64,000 nt of DNA from Glossina fuscipes (Eukaryota > Arthropoda > Insecta > Diptera > Glossinidae), in the NCBI RefSeq assembly GCF_014805625.2, contig NW_024003726.1, positions 135,749 to 199,748 of the forward strand. Direction: 5' to 3'. A program made the position numbers and the translations under genes. This document shows positions 44,184-56,323 of the stretch, one piece after another (positions within the stretch are counted from its first letter, which is position 1; each line of letters begins with the position of its first letter). The notes under the pieces are model-generated. The model saw only the letters and a list, made by a program, of their open reading frames with translations. It ran no database searches and was not told the origin of the DNA.

Positions 44184-46150
44184 TTATTGTTGTTATCATT
44201 ATTATTATTATTTTAGACTGATGATATAAATTCTTAGACTAAAAAAAAAAAAGACATTGAGCACTAGCAACACAGCCTATCGGATCTAATTTATATAAAT
44301 GTACATTAGATATTGAGCCTGGTAGTTTTAATAAAGTATTATATTGAATTAATATTTTGTTCTGAAGCTGATTTTAGAATGTCCAAAGGGTTGCTTGTCC
44401 AAATGCAATACTTCTAGGCAAGGAAAAGTTAAGGCAGCCACAGAGAATGTGCTTTATAGTGAGAATTTGTCCACAACTGCACATTGGAGAGGAAGACTTC
44501 TTCAAGATTCATTGGTGAGTTGCAATTGTATGACCAAGGCGAATTCTAGAAAATGTTTGGATCTTGGTTTTCTCAACATTTGTTGGATATAAAGGTGGAG
44601 TTAATTGTGGGTTAATGGAAAAGTAGTGTTGATGATGTTATTGTAAATTTCCTTCTGCAATTTTCTCTTTAACTTTTCTTCCAATATATCTTTGAAGATC
44701 GAACTTTTCCATAACATCATCCATAATTAGAGGAGCAGAAGCACCATTTTTTGACGCTCGATCAGCCTGCTCATTTTCCAACAAACCGATATGACTAGGT
44801 ACACATAACATTTTAATTTTTCCCTCGGGTGTTGTAATTATATTCCTTAATTTGTTGACAGTGCTCCATCTCAAAGTCGAAGGATTCCGAATAGCTTGTA
44901 ATACCGATAAACTGTCGATAACAATGACAGTTTTGAGTTTGTTTTTATGGGCAAGGTTCGCAGCGTGAAGAATAGTTTTGGCTTCGGTTGTGAAAGCTGA
45001 AGTACTTTTGTGAAATATGTGATTGAAAAGAACCTGTCCTGAAGCATCTACCACGGCACAAGCAGGAGGCAGACCAGAAGATTTTGAACCGTCTGAGTAG
45101 AAAAGATTCCAACCAGTACTCACCAATATTTGGGTTTTTTCAGTTATTAGATTCCTGAAGACGTAATTTGGAGTATCTTCTTCCTTGTGCATAGACAGCG
45201 GGATGTCAAAAGAGCAGGCTTTCAAAATCCAGGGAGATTTAACACCAAAAGAGCGGAAAATTTTTAAGAGAATGTTCAATTTCTTTGCGACGTACAAACA
45301 ATAGTCAATTGCAGATGACTTTGGAATTTTCTTCGCAATAATAATCTTTCTCACGTCATCACCGAGAATAGATTTGTTTGAATTAAGAAGCTTGGGGACT
45401 ATTTTAGCTTTTAACTCATAAAGTCTGTTTTCTAAATGTGAGAGATCAGTTTCAATTATAATATTGTTTATGGGCGCCGTCCGAAAAGCATAACAACTTG
45501 CTCTGACGGCTTGGTGGTAGACCGGTTTAAGGATGTTGATATTAGATTTGCAGCTATTGCCATAAATCAAAGCATCTTGCTTAAAATAAGCAATTTATAT
45601 TTTGTACTGTACGAAATTCACCCTTGCTAAATTAGAATTTTTTAACCGAAGACAGTGTGCTTTCCAACGATATTTGTTGGAAAACGTGAGCCCGAGAATA
45701 TGAAGCGTCTGAACGTTTAGTACTGGTAAGTCATTAATATGCATCTATAGATTTCCTGCATCGCAAATCTGCTTTCGACATATGTCCATTTTTTTAGATT
45801 TTTGTATGGAAATTTTAGCTCCTGACGAGTTTGCACATGTGGAGATCTCACATCCAATAGATTCGAGAATGTTGATTGCCTTCGTGCTATCTTTTTCTTT
45901 TGTAAAAAGGCGTAGAGGCAATGTTCGATTCTAGGTACATGCAAAGGATTTTGCTAATTTCGGTGAAGTCGATCTAGAAAAGCGTGACAGAAAGGAATCA
46001 GAAAGATGATTGTTGATTCTAAATTTAAACCGCCGATGCAACATGAATGATTTGATGAAGGATTTCTGTCCAACATTCCATGATTTCAAGAGTCTGAAAA
46101 TAACATTAAGACCAACTCTGTCAAATGCTATTTCGAAATCAATAGAGAGA

Positions 46151-46992
46151 ATTGTTACGTGATTCCGTTCGGAAATTGCTTTGCTTGTAAAATAATCAAT
46201 ATGTAACAGAGCGTCGATGCACCCTCCACCCCGCTTGAAACCAACTTGTTGCTTTGTTATCAGGTTCTTGGACTCAAGAAACCAAGATAATCTAGATGCC
46301 ATAATCTTCTCTAATACCTTAGAGAGGCAAGATAAAAGAGAAATTGGGCGATAATCTGATGCGATGGAGACATTTTTTGACTCTGGAATTGGAACAACTG
46401 TTGCCAGTTTCCACATGTAGGGTATATGGCCAGTCATAAATACCGTATTATATAGGTCCAGCAATTTCTTTTTACTAGACTTAGACATAGCACTGATCAT
46501 TTGGTATGAGATGCGGTCTAGACCAGGTATCTTCCCCTTCAAATTGGAGAGACAACTTCCAAGTTCTGAGGTAGATACGCAATTTTCCAGGAACATGGCA
46601 TATCTGTCGATATTATTTGAAAGAGATATTGGAGTCCTTTTATTTTCGATGAAAGCACTGGAGAAGTTGCTGTCAGAGGAGTATTCGCACCACACTTTTC
46701 CCAAGTAATTAGAAATCTCATCTGCGTCAGTTAAAGTTCCATTGGGAGTGCAGATGGCAGAAATTTCGTTCAGGTTTGAAGTCCCATTAATTCTGTTGCT
46801 TTTGTTCCAGACAACTTTCATTGATGTATTTCTGTGAATTCGTCTCCAGAAAAGTTCGAAACTAAATGACTTTGATTTCCGTAATTCCTTCCTGAATAGA
46901 GCATTGGCCTTTTTGTATAATAACAAGTGATTCTGATCAGGAGATCTCTTAAAGCGGTGCCATAGATCCATTTTATTTTTCCTCAAAAACGA
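46151..46992 (-). other. young L-4-like patch inside old L-3
   Basis: About 842 bp from RT (ERNHVTILSI) to the linker (RKNKMDLWHRF) are nearly identical to L-4 at about 58275-59121. The sequence on both sides is clearly more diverged. At the left edge the patch is collinear with old L-3. At the right edge (46990-46993) it jumps back to the old GAATTGTTACG start, so the RT region 46993-47768 is a second, older copy of the same interval. The jump point shares only GA. This looks like repair copying from a younger element rather than a new insertion. Confidence 0.8.
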
Positions 46993-47770
46993 GAATTGTT
47001 ACGTGATTTCGTTCGGAAATTGCTTTGCTTGTAAAATAATCAATATGTCAAAGAGCGTCGATGCACCCTCTACCTCGCTTAAAACCAAATTGTTGCTTTG
47101 TTATCAGGTTTTTGGACTCAAGAAACCAAGGCAATCAAGATGCCATAATCTTTTCCAGAACCTTTGAGAGGCAAGATATAAAAGAGAGATTGGGCGATGC
47201 GATGGAGACATTTTTTGACTTTTGAATTAGAACAACTGCTGCCAGTTTCCACAAGTAGGGTATATGCCCAGTCAAACGTGCCGTATTATAGAGGTCCAGT
47301 AATTTCTTTTTATTTGAACTAGACAGAGCACTGATCATTTGGCAGGAGATGTGGTCTAGACCACGTGTCCTCCCCTTCGATTTGAAGAGACAACTTTCAA
47401 GTTCTAAGGTAGGTATACTATTTTCCAGGAACATAGCACAGCTATCAATAGCATTTGAAAGAGATTTGGACTCCTTCTATTTTCGATACAAGCATTGGAG
47501 AAAGCATTGGATTGCTGTCAGTGAAGTATTCGCATCACATTTTTTCATAATAATTAGAAATCCCATCTGCGCCAGTTAAAGTTCCATTCGGAGTGCAGAT
47601 GGCAGAAATTTTGTGCAAATTTGAAGTCCCATTGAGTCCATCGATTTTGTTCCGGGTAACTTTCATTGATGTATTTCTGTGAATTCTTTTCGAAAAAAAT
47701 TCGAAATTAAGTGCCCTTGATTTTCCTAATTCCTTCCTGCATAGAGTATTGGCCTTTGTGTGTAATAACA

Positions 47771-50700
47771 CAACGTTTTATACGCGTTTAAAGCTGGGTA
47801 TTTGTTTTTTACAAACTTTTCACGGAGACGCGAAATGGTTTCTCCAAATTGAGAAATCTCGGCTCCTTGTGGGAGAAGGTTGAGCTAATTAAGTCTAGGT
47901 TTGATGAGTGTTGTTTTATTGAACACTCATCTCTTACCCAAGCCAGAAAAATAATGACTCAAAGCGTAGCGTGTGGGACGTCACCTCTGAGTTTCCCTAA
48001 ATCTGATTCGTTGGTACAAGTTACCGCTCCCTCTAACACTAAAATGAACGTTAATGTTTCCGATATTGTTGAGTCGGTTGGTAACAAAATAGTTACAAAC
48101 AAGCCGGCAAGTGCTTTAAGTTACGCTGAAGCGGCAAGGGTATCTCCGCCAAGGGCCGCCACTCACTCTAATCAACCGCGACCGCCAAAAAATAATAAAG
48201 AGAAAAATAAATCATCCTCTCCCCCTGGCTGTTCGAATGTAAACGCTGGTCACCAGACTGGACAAGTCGCACAAGCTGCTGGTGCAAGGGCAATAACGCC
48301 ATCTATATTCTCTCCAACTCTAAAATCCTTAACCGTGAACCCTCCTGTTCCAACCAATGACAATTGCTTGAAGGCAGTTCCTCCCAGAAAAGCAATGTTT
48401 GTTTCGGTCGTTGCATTGGGTGACTTCAACTTAGTTCAAGTCACTTGGTGTAACAGTGATAATTCTGGCTGTTTGATTCCTACTTCAACGTCTGATAGGG
48501 CTGTTGTGTTCTTTAATGAATTGTTTGAGCATAATTTGGTTCAATATAATCGTATCCCTAATTGTAATGGTAGACTGCTTGATCTCTGCTTTGCCAACTT
48601 TCCTGAGATTAACGTAAATCGTTGCCCACGTTTTAGTTTACCTGAGGACCCTTATCATCCATCAATGTGCATTTCCTTTCGTCATAAGAATGATGGTTCG
48701 TTGAACTGCCTTAATGTGCCAAATCAAACTTTTTTAAAAAAATATTATGATTTTGATAAAATCAATGTTGTATTGCTAAAACATCGTCTCTCACATACGA
48801 GGCTTGATTTCTCAACCGGAAGTATTGAAAGCTTATTGTCATCGTTCTACAATACATTAAATCTAGCTATTGCTGCATCTGTTCCGATCAAGGAGTGTCG
48901 ACCTCGAAGCAGGTGTCCCCCGTGGTTTAATAAGACAACTAAATATCACAAGAATAGGAAAAACTCGCTATTCAAAATATATTCGAAAAGTGGCTCTGCG
49001 CTCGACTATTTCGCTTACTCGGTGGCGAGGCATAGATTTAACTCCCTCAACCACCATTATTACTGCAGATACCTTCAGTTCATTAAATCCTCTCTGTTTG
49101 CTAATATTAAATACTTTTTTAAATTTGTTAACTCTAAAAGAAAAATTTCCACATATCCCTCTCATGTTTCTTTTAATGGCTCTGATTCCTCGGATGATTT
49201 TGAAATCTCAAATCTGTTTGCTGAGTATTTCCGACGAAACTGTTCGATTGCTAATTTCGATTTATAAGCAAACTACCCACATCCTATAACTAACTCTATT
49301 TCAATTCCTAACTTGGTAGTTTCGGAAAATGACGTTTGTAAAGGATTGAATTCTCTAAAATACAGTTGTTCGCCTGGACCTGATGGAATTCCATCATGTG
49401 TACTTAAATCTTGCGCGGTCGAGTTATGTGGTGTGAACTCAAAGATTTTTAACTTGTCCTTGAATTTAGGTGTTTTCCCTTCGTGTTGGAAGAATAGTTT
49501 CCTTATTCCTATCCACAAGAGTGGAAGTAGACAACTTGTTGAGAACTACAGAGGCATAGCCAAGTTGAGTGTCTTGCCCAAGTTGTTCGAGCGAATGATG
49601 ACTCAGCATTTGACCTCTGCCATTAATTCGTATATTTCGTCGAAGCAGCACGGCTTTCAGAAAGGGCGATCTACAGTCACCAACTTGTTAGAGTTTACTT
49701 GTCCCGTTTTCAAGGCTTTTTCTAGTGGCTCTCGCACAGATGTGATATACATTGATTTAAGTAAAGAGTTTGATATGGTTAACCATGACTTACTTATCTT
49801 TAAACTCCAAGCCTCTGGCTTCTTTTTCTATTTTGTGAAATGGATAAGCTCTTATCTGTACAATAGATCCTTCAGGGTTTTGTTCAACTTTATCACCTCG
49901 GATGAATTCCCCGTTATATCTGGCGTACCTCAAGGAAGTCACTTAGGTCCCATTTTATTTAGTTTATACATTAACGATCTTCCATCTGTGGTTAATTTCA
50001 GCCAGATCGTAATGTATGTGGATGAAGTGAAACTGTTTTCTTCCTTCTCTGTTGAATCGCAATCACATCAGCTTCAAGGTGATTTGGATAATTTTGTTGC
50101 ATGGTGCTCTTTGAATCTTCTGAAACAAAATCTGAGTAAATGTAAGAAGCTTTCTTTCTCAAGAAGAAAGTCATTCATTACTCAGTATTTCATTGATTCG
50201 CATAAGTTGAAGGACGTCGATTCGATCACAAATTTAGGCATTGTATTTGACAATAGGTTACGTTTCAACTTGCATATTGAGCTCTCGATAAGCAAAGCTA
50301 GGTCCGCGCTTGGTTTTATAAAAAGATGGTCCAAAAATCTTGATGATCCTTACATTACGAAAAGGCCGTACATTTGTTTGGTTAGACCCATACTCGAGTA
50401 TGCCTCAGTTGTGTGGTCTCCTTCATATAGGTGCTACGTAGATTCAATTGAATCTGTTCAAAAGCAATTCTTGCTGTTTTCCCTTAGGAATTTGGGTTGG
50501 GATCCGGTTGCCTCTCTTCCTCCGTATGAAAATAGGTTGCTTCTGCTGTCCCTACCGCCTGTTGAGAAACGTAGGTTTGTTCTTGGCGTTTCCTTTCTAA
50601 TTAAATTAATAAATGGTGTTATTGACTCGCCTTCATTACTTGGTGAAATAAGCTTTAATGTCCCTAACCGCTTCTCTAGGCACTTTATCTTGGTTAAGCT

Positions 50701-51174
50701 TAGTCAGTGTAAATATAATTATGAGCTGTTTAATCCGCTCAGAGTCGTTTGCAAGAACCTAAATGACGTCTACCACTTATTCTCGTTATCGGAGTCTTTA
50801 AAGTCCATTAAAGCAACATTGCTTAATACGCGAGATTTATCTATGTCTTACTTAAACTAGCTTCTATCCTTAAAAGTCGTTACGATTCGAAAATGAATTG
50901 TTGTTAGTACTATCGATTGCCAGTCTTATGCATGTTTGCGATGGCTTAGGGGTTCATTTGCAATTTGGTCCTGTACCGGTTGTAAGTGTGGCTCTATGCT
51001 GGTTATGTACACGCTTTTTTTCTTTTTCTTTTTTTCTTATTTGTTTTATTGTACTTATACTAAGTTTTATTATTAATTTAATATAAGTTTTGCTTTACGT
51101 GCCAATTGAACTCGACTGTTATTTGTTTAGTTGAGTTTCATGTATAAGTAGAATTAAAATAAATAAATAAATAA
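47771..51174 (+). mobile_element. CR1-like LINE copy C-B, inserted in L-3
   Basis: A plus-strand copy of the C family, 5' truncated within ORF1 and ending in (AAAT)n at 51158-51174. It interrupts L-3 between ...TGTAATAACA (47770) and CAAATGATCATG (51175). The joined sequence matches the uninterrupted site in L-4. A target-site duplication is short or unclear (CA, or AATAA(T)CA with an offset base). It is about 3.4 kb long because of an internal deletion as well as the truncation. Confidence 0.88.
47849..50860 (+). pseudogene. C-B fused ORF1-ORF2 frame with one stop
   Basis: One frame runs from 47849 to 50860 with a single TAA at 49265-49267. The start is ORF1 sequence after the lost PHD finger (NLGSLWEKVELIKSRFDECC, then a Pro/Asn-rich linker and AVPPRKAMFVS). 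At about 48405 it joins in frame to the ORF2 endonuclease (VVALGDFNLVQVTWCN), so an internal deletion removed the ORF1 C-terminus and the endonuclease N-terminus. RT follows: SCSPGPDGIPSCVLKSC, VENYRGIAKLSVLPKLFE, YIDLSKEFDMVNHDLL and a mutated active site MYVDEVKLF (near 50010) in place of YADD. The C-terminus reads LVRPILEYASVVWSPSYRCY. It cannot be catalytically active as seen. Confidence 0.88.
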
Positions 51175-52151
51175 TCAAATGATCATGATCAGGACATCTT
51201 TTAAAGCGATGCCATAGATAGATTTTGTTTTTCCTCAATAACGAAAGCGTGTTGTTCCACCAAGGAAGCCTAGCTTGTTTAAAAGAGCTGTTGGATGGAG
51301 TAATAGAGAGATGAGCAGCCATGCGAATCACTTTAGACATAATAGCAGCGTCACGGTTACAGTTCCCGTTAAATGGCTTTGAATTCAGCAATGACTCGGT
51401 CTGTTTAGAGTAATTGATCCAATTCGCTTTATCTAGGAGAAATTTTGGCCTGTTTTGCTGGACAGAGGACTTTGAAAGTTTAAAATCAATTATGATTGGA
51501 ATTGATCACTATTATGTAGACCATCAGAAATAGACCAGGAAACCAAAGGAAGAAGTAACGGAGAGCAACATGTTTAGTCAATATGAGAAAAGGTGTGATG
51601 AGTAGAAAGTGCGTTGGTTTTCCATCACTTAAAAGGCAGAGATTGCTTGAATGAAGGCCTTTTCTAAAACAGTACCACGACTGTTGCTCACTGTTGAGCC
51701 CCAGCTATTAAAGTCGCCGCAAATTATTAATGGGGGGAAAAGTACAGATAATAAATTGTAGAGTTCTTGTTGAGAAAACGATTGCGCAGGTGGGATATAG
51801 AGTAAACGCGCTTTAAATTTTATGTTATATTATTTGTACCGTTACGGCTTATATGTTTGAGCTAAAATTTTTGCTTTTGTGAGGTATATTTGAATTTATA
51901 AAAACACCAACTCCTTGTTTGAAGTATAAATTTTGATCAGCATTCGTGAAGTATCCAGTATATAATTTGGGTGGAATAGGATCAAAAGAGCTTTTACAAT
52001 GGGTCTCTTGAAGCGATATAAAGATTGGATTAAAATAATTTGTGAGTGTACGGAGTTCGTCAAATTTATTAATAAGTCTCTTAATGTTCCATTGCAGAAT
52101 TTTAAAAATTTTATTTAATTGTAGTGACATGGAAACGGAGTGTTAAGTGAG

Positions 52152-53334
52152 TTAAGTTGACATGTCAACGTCTCCGTCGAAAAGGGCGCTGTAGGAATTT
52201 TTCGTAAATAAATGTATTTACGTGGTTGCATACATTTCAAGTACAAGGAGCGGGCACACGTGAATAATTTGAAATTGAAGGTTGATTGAGGGATGACAGA
52301 TTGGATTCATTACAACTCGTAATTTGTTGACTAGATTTGAGAGCTGGAGATTCTGGGGGATTTAGTTTATTAGATTTTGACATACGTGTTGTTGTTTTAA
52401 TTTTTTCAATATTTGCTGTTGTTTTGATTTTTTCAATATTATATTTGGCGGGCAATGGAACTAATTTGGCAATGTAATTTCTGGTTGACGGTAGAACAGG
52501 TTTTTCATTGGAAGGTGTTGGAGTTAAAGGCTTGTTAGGCACGATTTGCGACGCGACAACAGCGTAGATATTGCTTTTGCTAGTTCTTTGGGTTCTAGAT
52601 GGATTAATGTCCCGGTACTTGCGTTGCGCTTCACCCATGCTACAGTAATTTTCTGTTTTGATTTTTAGAATTTCACGCCTTTATATAAAACGTGGGCATT
52701 GTTTGTCTAACGCCGCGTGTTGATCGTTGCAACTTAAGTAGAAGCTACGCATATAGCTTTCAGCATGTAGAGAAAGAGCACAGTTGGAGCACTGGTGCAT
52801 CTTTTTGCCGTATGACCCAGGCGTTAGCAGTTTTTACACCTCATAGGATTTGAAATGTAGAGTTCTACTTTACCAAGACTTCAATCACTCCTTGATTGCC
52901 CATTTCACGAACAATTTCATCTTCCGGCAAATGCTTTAAGTATGGGCATAAACTAAGCCCTTAACCGAGTTCAATTTGTAATGCAGTTTAGCGGAAATAG
53001 CACATAAATTAGCTACTGGTTTCGATTTTATGAGGCCTTCGATTGCGCGCGGGTTTCCAGTGAGGACAAGTAAATTCCCATCGCGTACAATCGAAATGGT
53101 GTCTACATATGTTGTAATGATATCTACTGGTTTTTTAATAGCAAAAGGGCTGATTTGTGAAATTTTTATGCTAGGATCAGTTGAAGAAATCACAACATAG
53201 TTTTTGTCAATAGGAATGATGTCACTGGTTGGCAACACCGGAAAGTCCGAATTTTTAATTTTTTTTCTTTGGGGGGATACGTCCGCTAATAGATGAAATC
53301 TGTTCGTGTTTTTATCTGGCGGTCCCGTGGCCAT
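52152..53334 (-). pseudogene. LINE L-3 ORF1, broken
   Basis: From the ATG at 53334 the N-terminus is MATGPPDKNTNRFHLLADVS followed by PQRKKIKNSDFPVLPTSDII, and the frame is lost near 52940. The knuckle region (about 52880-52680) is recognisable only across frames, with several cysteines altered. The C-terminal third is open at 52638-52237 (MGEAQRKYRDINPSRTQRTS). It retains the 20-base segment deleted in L-1 and L-2, showing that the deletion is the derived state. Confidence 0.82.
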
Positions 53335-53648
53335 TATACCTTATGGTTGCCTATTATTTAGTAACTTGTGAAACAACCACTCACTTCAAATGGTTTGGGA
53401 ACTACTGGGGATAATGTCTATTGTTTTCAACTTTTTTTCTATATTTCTGTTTTCTGTTTTGTTTTTTTTTTTGAATTTCCTTTTATATTTAGGGGAAACA
53501 AAAGTACATACAATATCTGCGATAATCAGTTTTTGCAAAAATACTGAAAACACACAAACTGAGTACACAAGAACACCGAAAACAATTAAAAACTCGCAGA
53601 CGAAAAACAAAACACGCACTATCCAGAACACAAGTCGACAGTTTTTGG

Positions 53649-53660
53649 AAGAAGATGTTA
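53649..53660. repeat. 5' target-site duplication of LINE L-3
   Basis: aagaagatgtta, one mismatch from 44172-44183. Confidence 0.75.
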
Positions 53661-53689
53661 AAATTAGGAAAATTTAAGAGAACATTCAA

Positions 53690-55190
53690 ATAGTTTCGAG
53701 GGCGTATAGTATCTACTGTTATTACATGTGAGAATAGTGATGGACTGCTTGCTAAGACTAAGGTAGATAGCGCAGAAGTCGTAGTATTACTAAATACTCG
53801 TGCTGGTATAAATTGTTGTAAAGCAGGAGCAATAAAATTCCTGCAAGAACGTCTTACATAACGCAAAGTTAAAGTACTAACGGGTCAAAACATCAAATGG
53901 AGATGAAACATCTGTAGATGGTATAATCATCCTATCAGTTGACTGGGAAGAAGTGCGCGATTTGAAGTTTTTAATAGTTTCAGGGTTACAACAAGGATTC
54001 TACCTTGGTATCGGTTTTTGGAAGACTTTGAGATTGTCAGTAGTAGGTAAGCCAGATCATCCTGTAGAAACATTTCTACAGTTAATGGTCTAGAGATTGT
54101 GCAGAGGGAGTATTATTCCAAAGAGATGACGATGAAAATGAAAGATCAATAGCGTTTATGGCTGCCAGGATAAATAAAGCACATACGAATTATACGGTCA
54201 CAGAACTAGAATGCTGCGCAGCCAAGCTAAACGTACAAAAATTTTGGAGATTAGGTAGATGGAGTCTCGAGTTACAAACTTGTAGCTTTCATATTGAGCA
54301 CAGTAGTGGTAGTAAAAATGTTGTACTTCCACGTAAGCATATAAATGAACTGATAACAGCTAGTAAGCGTTTATTGGATATTGATTTGGATTCACCGCGT
54401 TTCTCTTGCAAAGAATATACTCAAAACAAACAATTGAAAACAATCAGAACAGCTTTTGGAATCGGCGCTGAAACTCTCGATGATCACTTGAAAACTAAGG
54501 ATACTTACAAAGCTCATAATAGTAGCTCATTATTCACCATCAGCAGAACATAGCGGCATTCATAAAGCACTACAAAGGCCAACCATAATGAAAAGCTCGA
54601 GCGACACTAATGATCAAATGTTTAGAACAAGAAATGTTTCATGTTTTTGAAGTACCCGAACTCGTACACATAATAGACATAGAGATAATGGTAAACAATT
54701 GACTTCAATAGCCTTCCGAGAATTCTTGTTCAAGTATGGAGTTCAAGAAGTTAAAACTGCTTTCTGTTCACCACATGCCAACGCAACGGAAAGGGTCAAC
54801 TACTCTCTATTACAAATTATACGTTCATATATTAACAAAGATCAAAAGACCTAGCATATTCATCTTAGGCATACCGCATTGGCTCTACGAAGCGTAATAC
54901 AATCGGTATGATTCCCCATACGGCGATTTTTGGTTCAAACGAAATACAGCATTCGTATTCCTACCAAGTAATGCGAAAATTAAAGGCTGTTAGAAATTGT
55001 GACTTAAATTTAATCAACATGCCACAAAAGATACGATTTATAAGGAATGAAGTAGTCAAGAGACTTACCGAACCCTATAAGAAATATTAACGGACATATT
55101 AACACCCGTAACAAACAAGTTCAGTTCAAAGTAGGACAAATAGTTTCCAATTAAGTAATATTGCAGAAAATTATAATGTGAAATTAATCC
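53690..55190 (+). pseudogene. gypsy-type pol remnant (protease, RNase H, integrase; RT deleted)
   Basis: Continues the outer gypsy element after L-3. Protease is recognisable near 53765-53860 (VVVLLNTRAGINCCKAGAIKFL), but the catalytic D-T-G reads N-T-R. FWKTLRLSVVGKPDHPVE (about 54010-54070) marks its end. RNase H follows directly near 54130-54320 (RSIAFMAARINKAHTNYTVT, ELECCAAKLNVQKF, FHIEHSSGSKNVV), so the RT domain is missing. Integrase is readable across frames near 54685-54850 (DNGKQLTSIAFREFLFKYGV, AFCSPHANATERVN). A C-terminal part continues to about 55190 (NKQVQFKVGQIV). Similar layouts occur in Osvaldo/Ulysses-like gypsy elements. Clade assignment is by impression. Confidence 0.75.
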
Positions 55191-55259
55191 TGTCTAATAG
55201 TCAATGTTTGGTAACCAAAGTTATAAGGAATTGCTTTTAGTGCTTAACAGGTAAAACAT

Positions 55260-56198
55260 TGTGGGTATGCCATGCAAACAATTTGTTTGCTTGCTCATAT
55301 GTCTTCCTTTTCTTAATTACTCGTTTGTAATAGATGGGATTAAAGCGAAGAATAATGAAAAGGTAAATGTCAAAGTCCGTCTGCATAACATAAGGATGGG
55401 TTTTGTGCAATGTTATTCAAACCGATTAAGGCAATTGCAAACATTTAGAAACAGATTAAAGCAAAGAGAGAGTTCAAAAGAGTCATTTGTTGAAAACAAA
55501 AGAAAGGCAGTTGAGTACGAAATGAGTGTCGTTGAAAAGCAGTCATTGCGTAGGGAAATATGATAAATTAGTTGTTAATCTTTATTTGTTTTGTTGTGTT
55601 TCTCTTTACTAACGATTTGTTACTGACTACTGATCTTTTGACTATTCCTTATAGACGAACTTGTATCGCAACTTATTAATGCTTACGCTAGTGTATTTCA
55701 CAAATCGAGTTTAATATATAATTGAAGTTATTGCTTCAAGTTATAGTTGTGCTAAATTAGGTTATTAGAATTGGGGTAAAGTTTCGTAATATGCAAATCT
55801 TGCATAATTTAAACTAAATAGCAATAAGTAAAATAAAATGAAGTAGATCAAAGCAATAATGCTACAATGGAGTTAATTTCGGTGCGGAAATTCGCTCGTT
55901 GAAAGTCATAAAACAAAACATAAAAACAATAAAACAAGTTAACGACAAGCAGTCATAAGAGCAATCGGTAAAAGAAAGGACAAAACAGTTTGTGCCCGTA
56001 AAAGTGAGTTTGTTCAAAAAAAAAAAATGTGTTAAATAAGCTAATGTTAATTAACTTATATAAATTATATTTATATATTATATATATTATATTATATATA
56101 TTATATTATATATTATATTTATTGTCTTAATTAGTAAATAATTTAATTGAATAATAATGACAGTTAAAATAAAGTTAAGTGAATGATTTAAAAACTTG
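55260..56198 (+). repeat. putative 3' LTR of the outer gypsy element, cut off by L-4
   Basis: Direct-repeat partner of 38896-39400. 55327-55420 pairs with 39009-39090, and 55895-56195 pairs with 39124-39400. It has about 475 bases (55420-55895) absent from the upstream copy and an extra AT run (56078-56130). The repeat ends where L-4 begins. I could not find the rest of the LTR beyond L-4. The 100-codon frame at 55261-55563 lies inside it and matches a frame in the upstream copy only because the DNA is repeated. Confidence 0.55.
56078..56130. repeat. TATAT-rich microsatellite
   Basis: Almost pure alternating TATAT/ATATTA units, absent at the equivalent place in the upstream repeat copy, so gained afterwards. 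Confidence 0.85.
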
Positions 56199-56210
56199 AT
56201 ATTATCGTGT
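56199..56210. repeat. 3' target-site duplication of LINE L-4
   Basis: atattatcgtgt against atattattatgt at 61697-61708. The only differences are a CG here and a TA there, as expected from decay of a CpG or a similar change. Confidence 0.65.
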
Positions 56211-56323
56211 TTTATTATTATTATTATTTTAGTTTTAGACTAATGAAATGAATTCTTAGACTAAAAAAAAGACATTGAGCACTAGCAACACAGGCTATCG
56301 GCTCTAATTTAAATAAATGGATA

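Larger units (their letters stand above)
44307..52130 (-). pseudogene. LINE L-3 ORF2, decayed and interrupted
   Basis: The ATG is at 52130 (MSLQLNKIFKILQWNIKRL). Endonuclease pieces run to about 51200 with multiple frame breaks, including GFKPKFLLDKANW-like and YIKPFNGNCNRDAAIMSKVI-like segments. ORF2 resumes at 47770 (KANTLCRKELGKSRALNFEF), with RT pieces to 46993, the young patch, and RT/RNase H from 46150 to 44307. RNase H reads YSDGSKSSGLPPACAVVDAS, TTEAKTILHA, VIDSLSVL and ENEQADRASK, so the acidic residues survive. The RT block before YADD has lost sequence near 45970, and YADD itself is gone near 45920. C-B interrupts the frame between ...CPDHDHL and LLHTKANTL. Confidence 0.85.
44184..53648 (-). 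mobile_element. I-type LINE, old copy L-3, split by later events
   Basis: One old L-family element spans this interval. Its (TAA)n end and 3' UTR begin at 44184. Old sequence runs to about 46150, resumes at 46993-47770 and again at 51175-53648, where the 5' end is expected from the length of the 5' UTR. Removing 46151-46992 and 47771-51174 restores a continuous element of about 5.2 kb. Near-matching 12-bp target-site duplications flank the ends. The old parts differ more from L-4 than L-1 or L-2 do. It inserted between gag and pol of the outer gypsy element. Confidence 0.85.

Noticed and set aside
46539..47434. Two tandem LINE fragments as separate insertions
   Set aside because: No tail or target duplication lies between them. 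Removing 46151-46992 restores one continuous old element, so a repair patch explains it better.
55261..55563. 100-codon frame as a possible envelope or accessory gene
   Set aside because: It lies inside the LTR-like repeat, and the upstream copy shows only a partly matching frame. No signal peptide or family motif is convincing.
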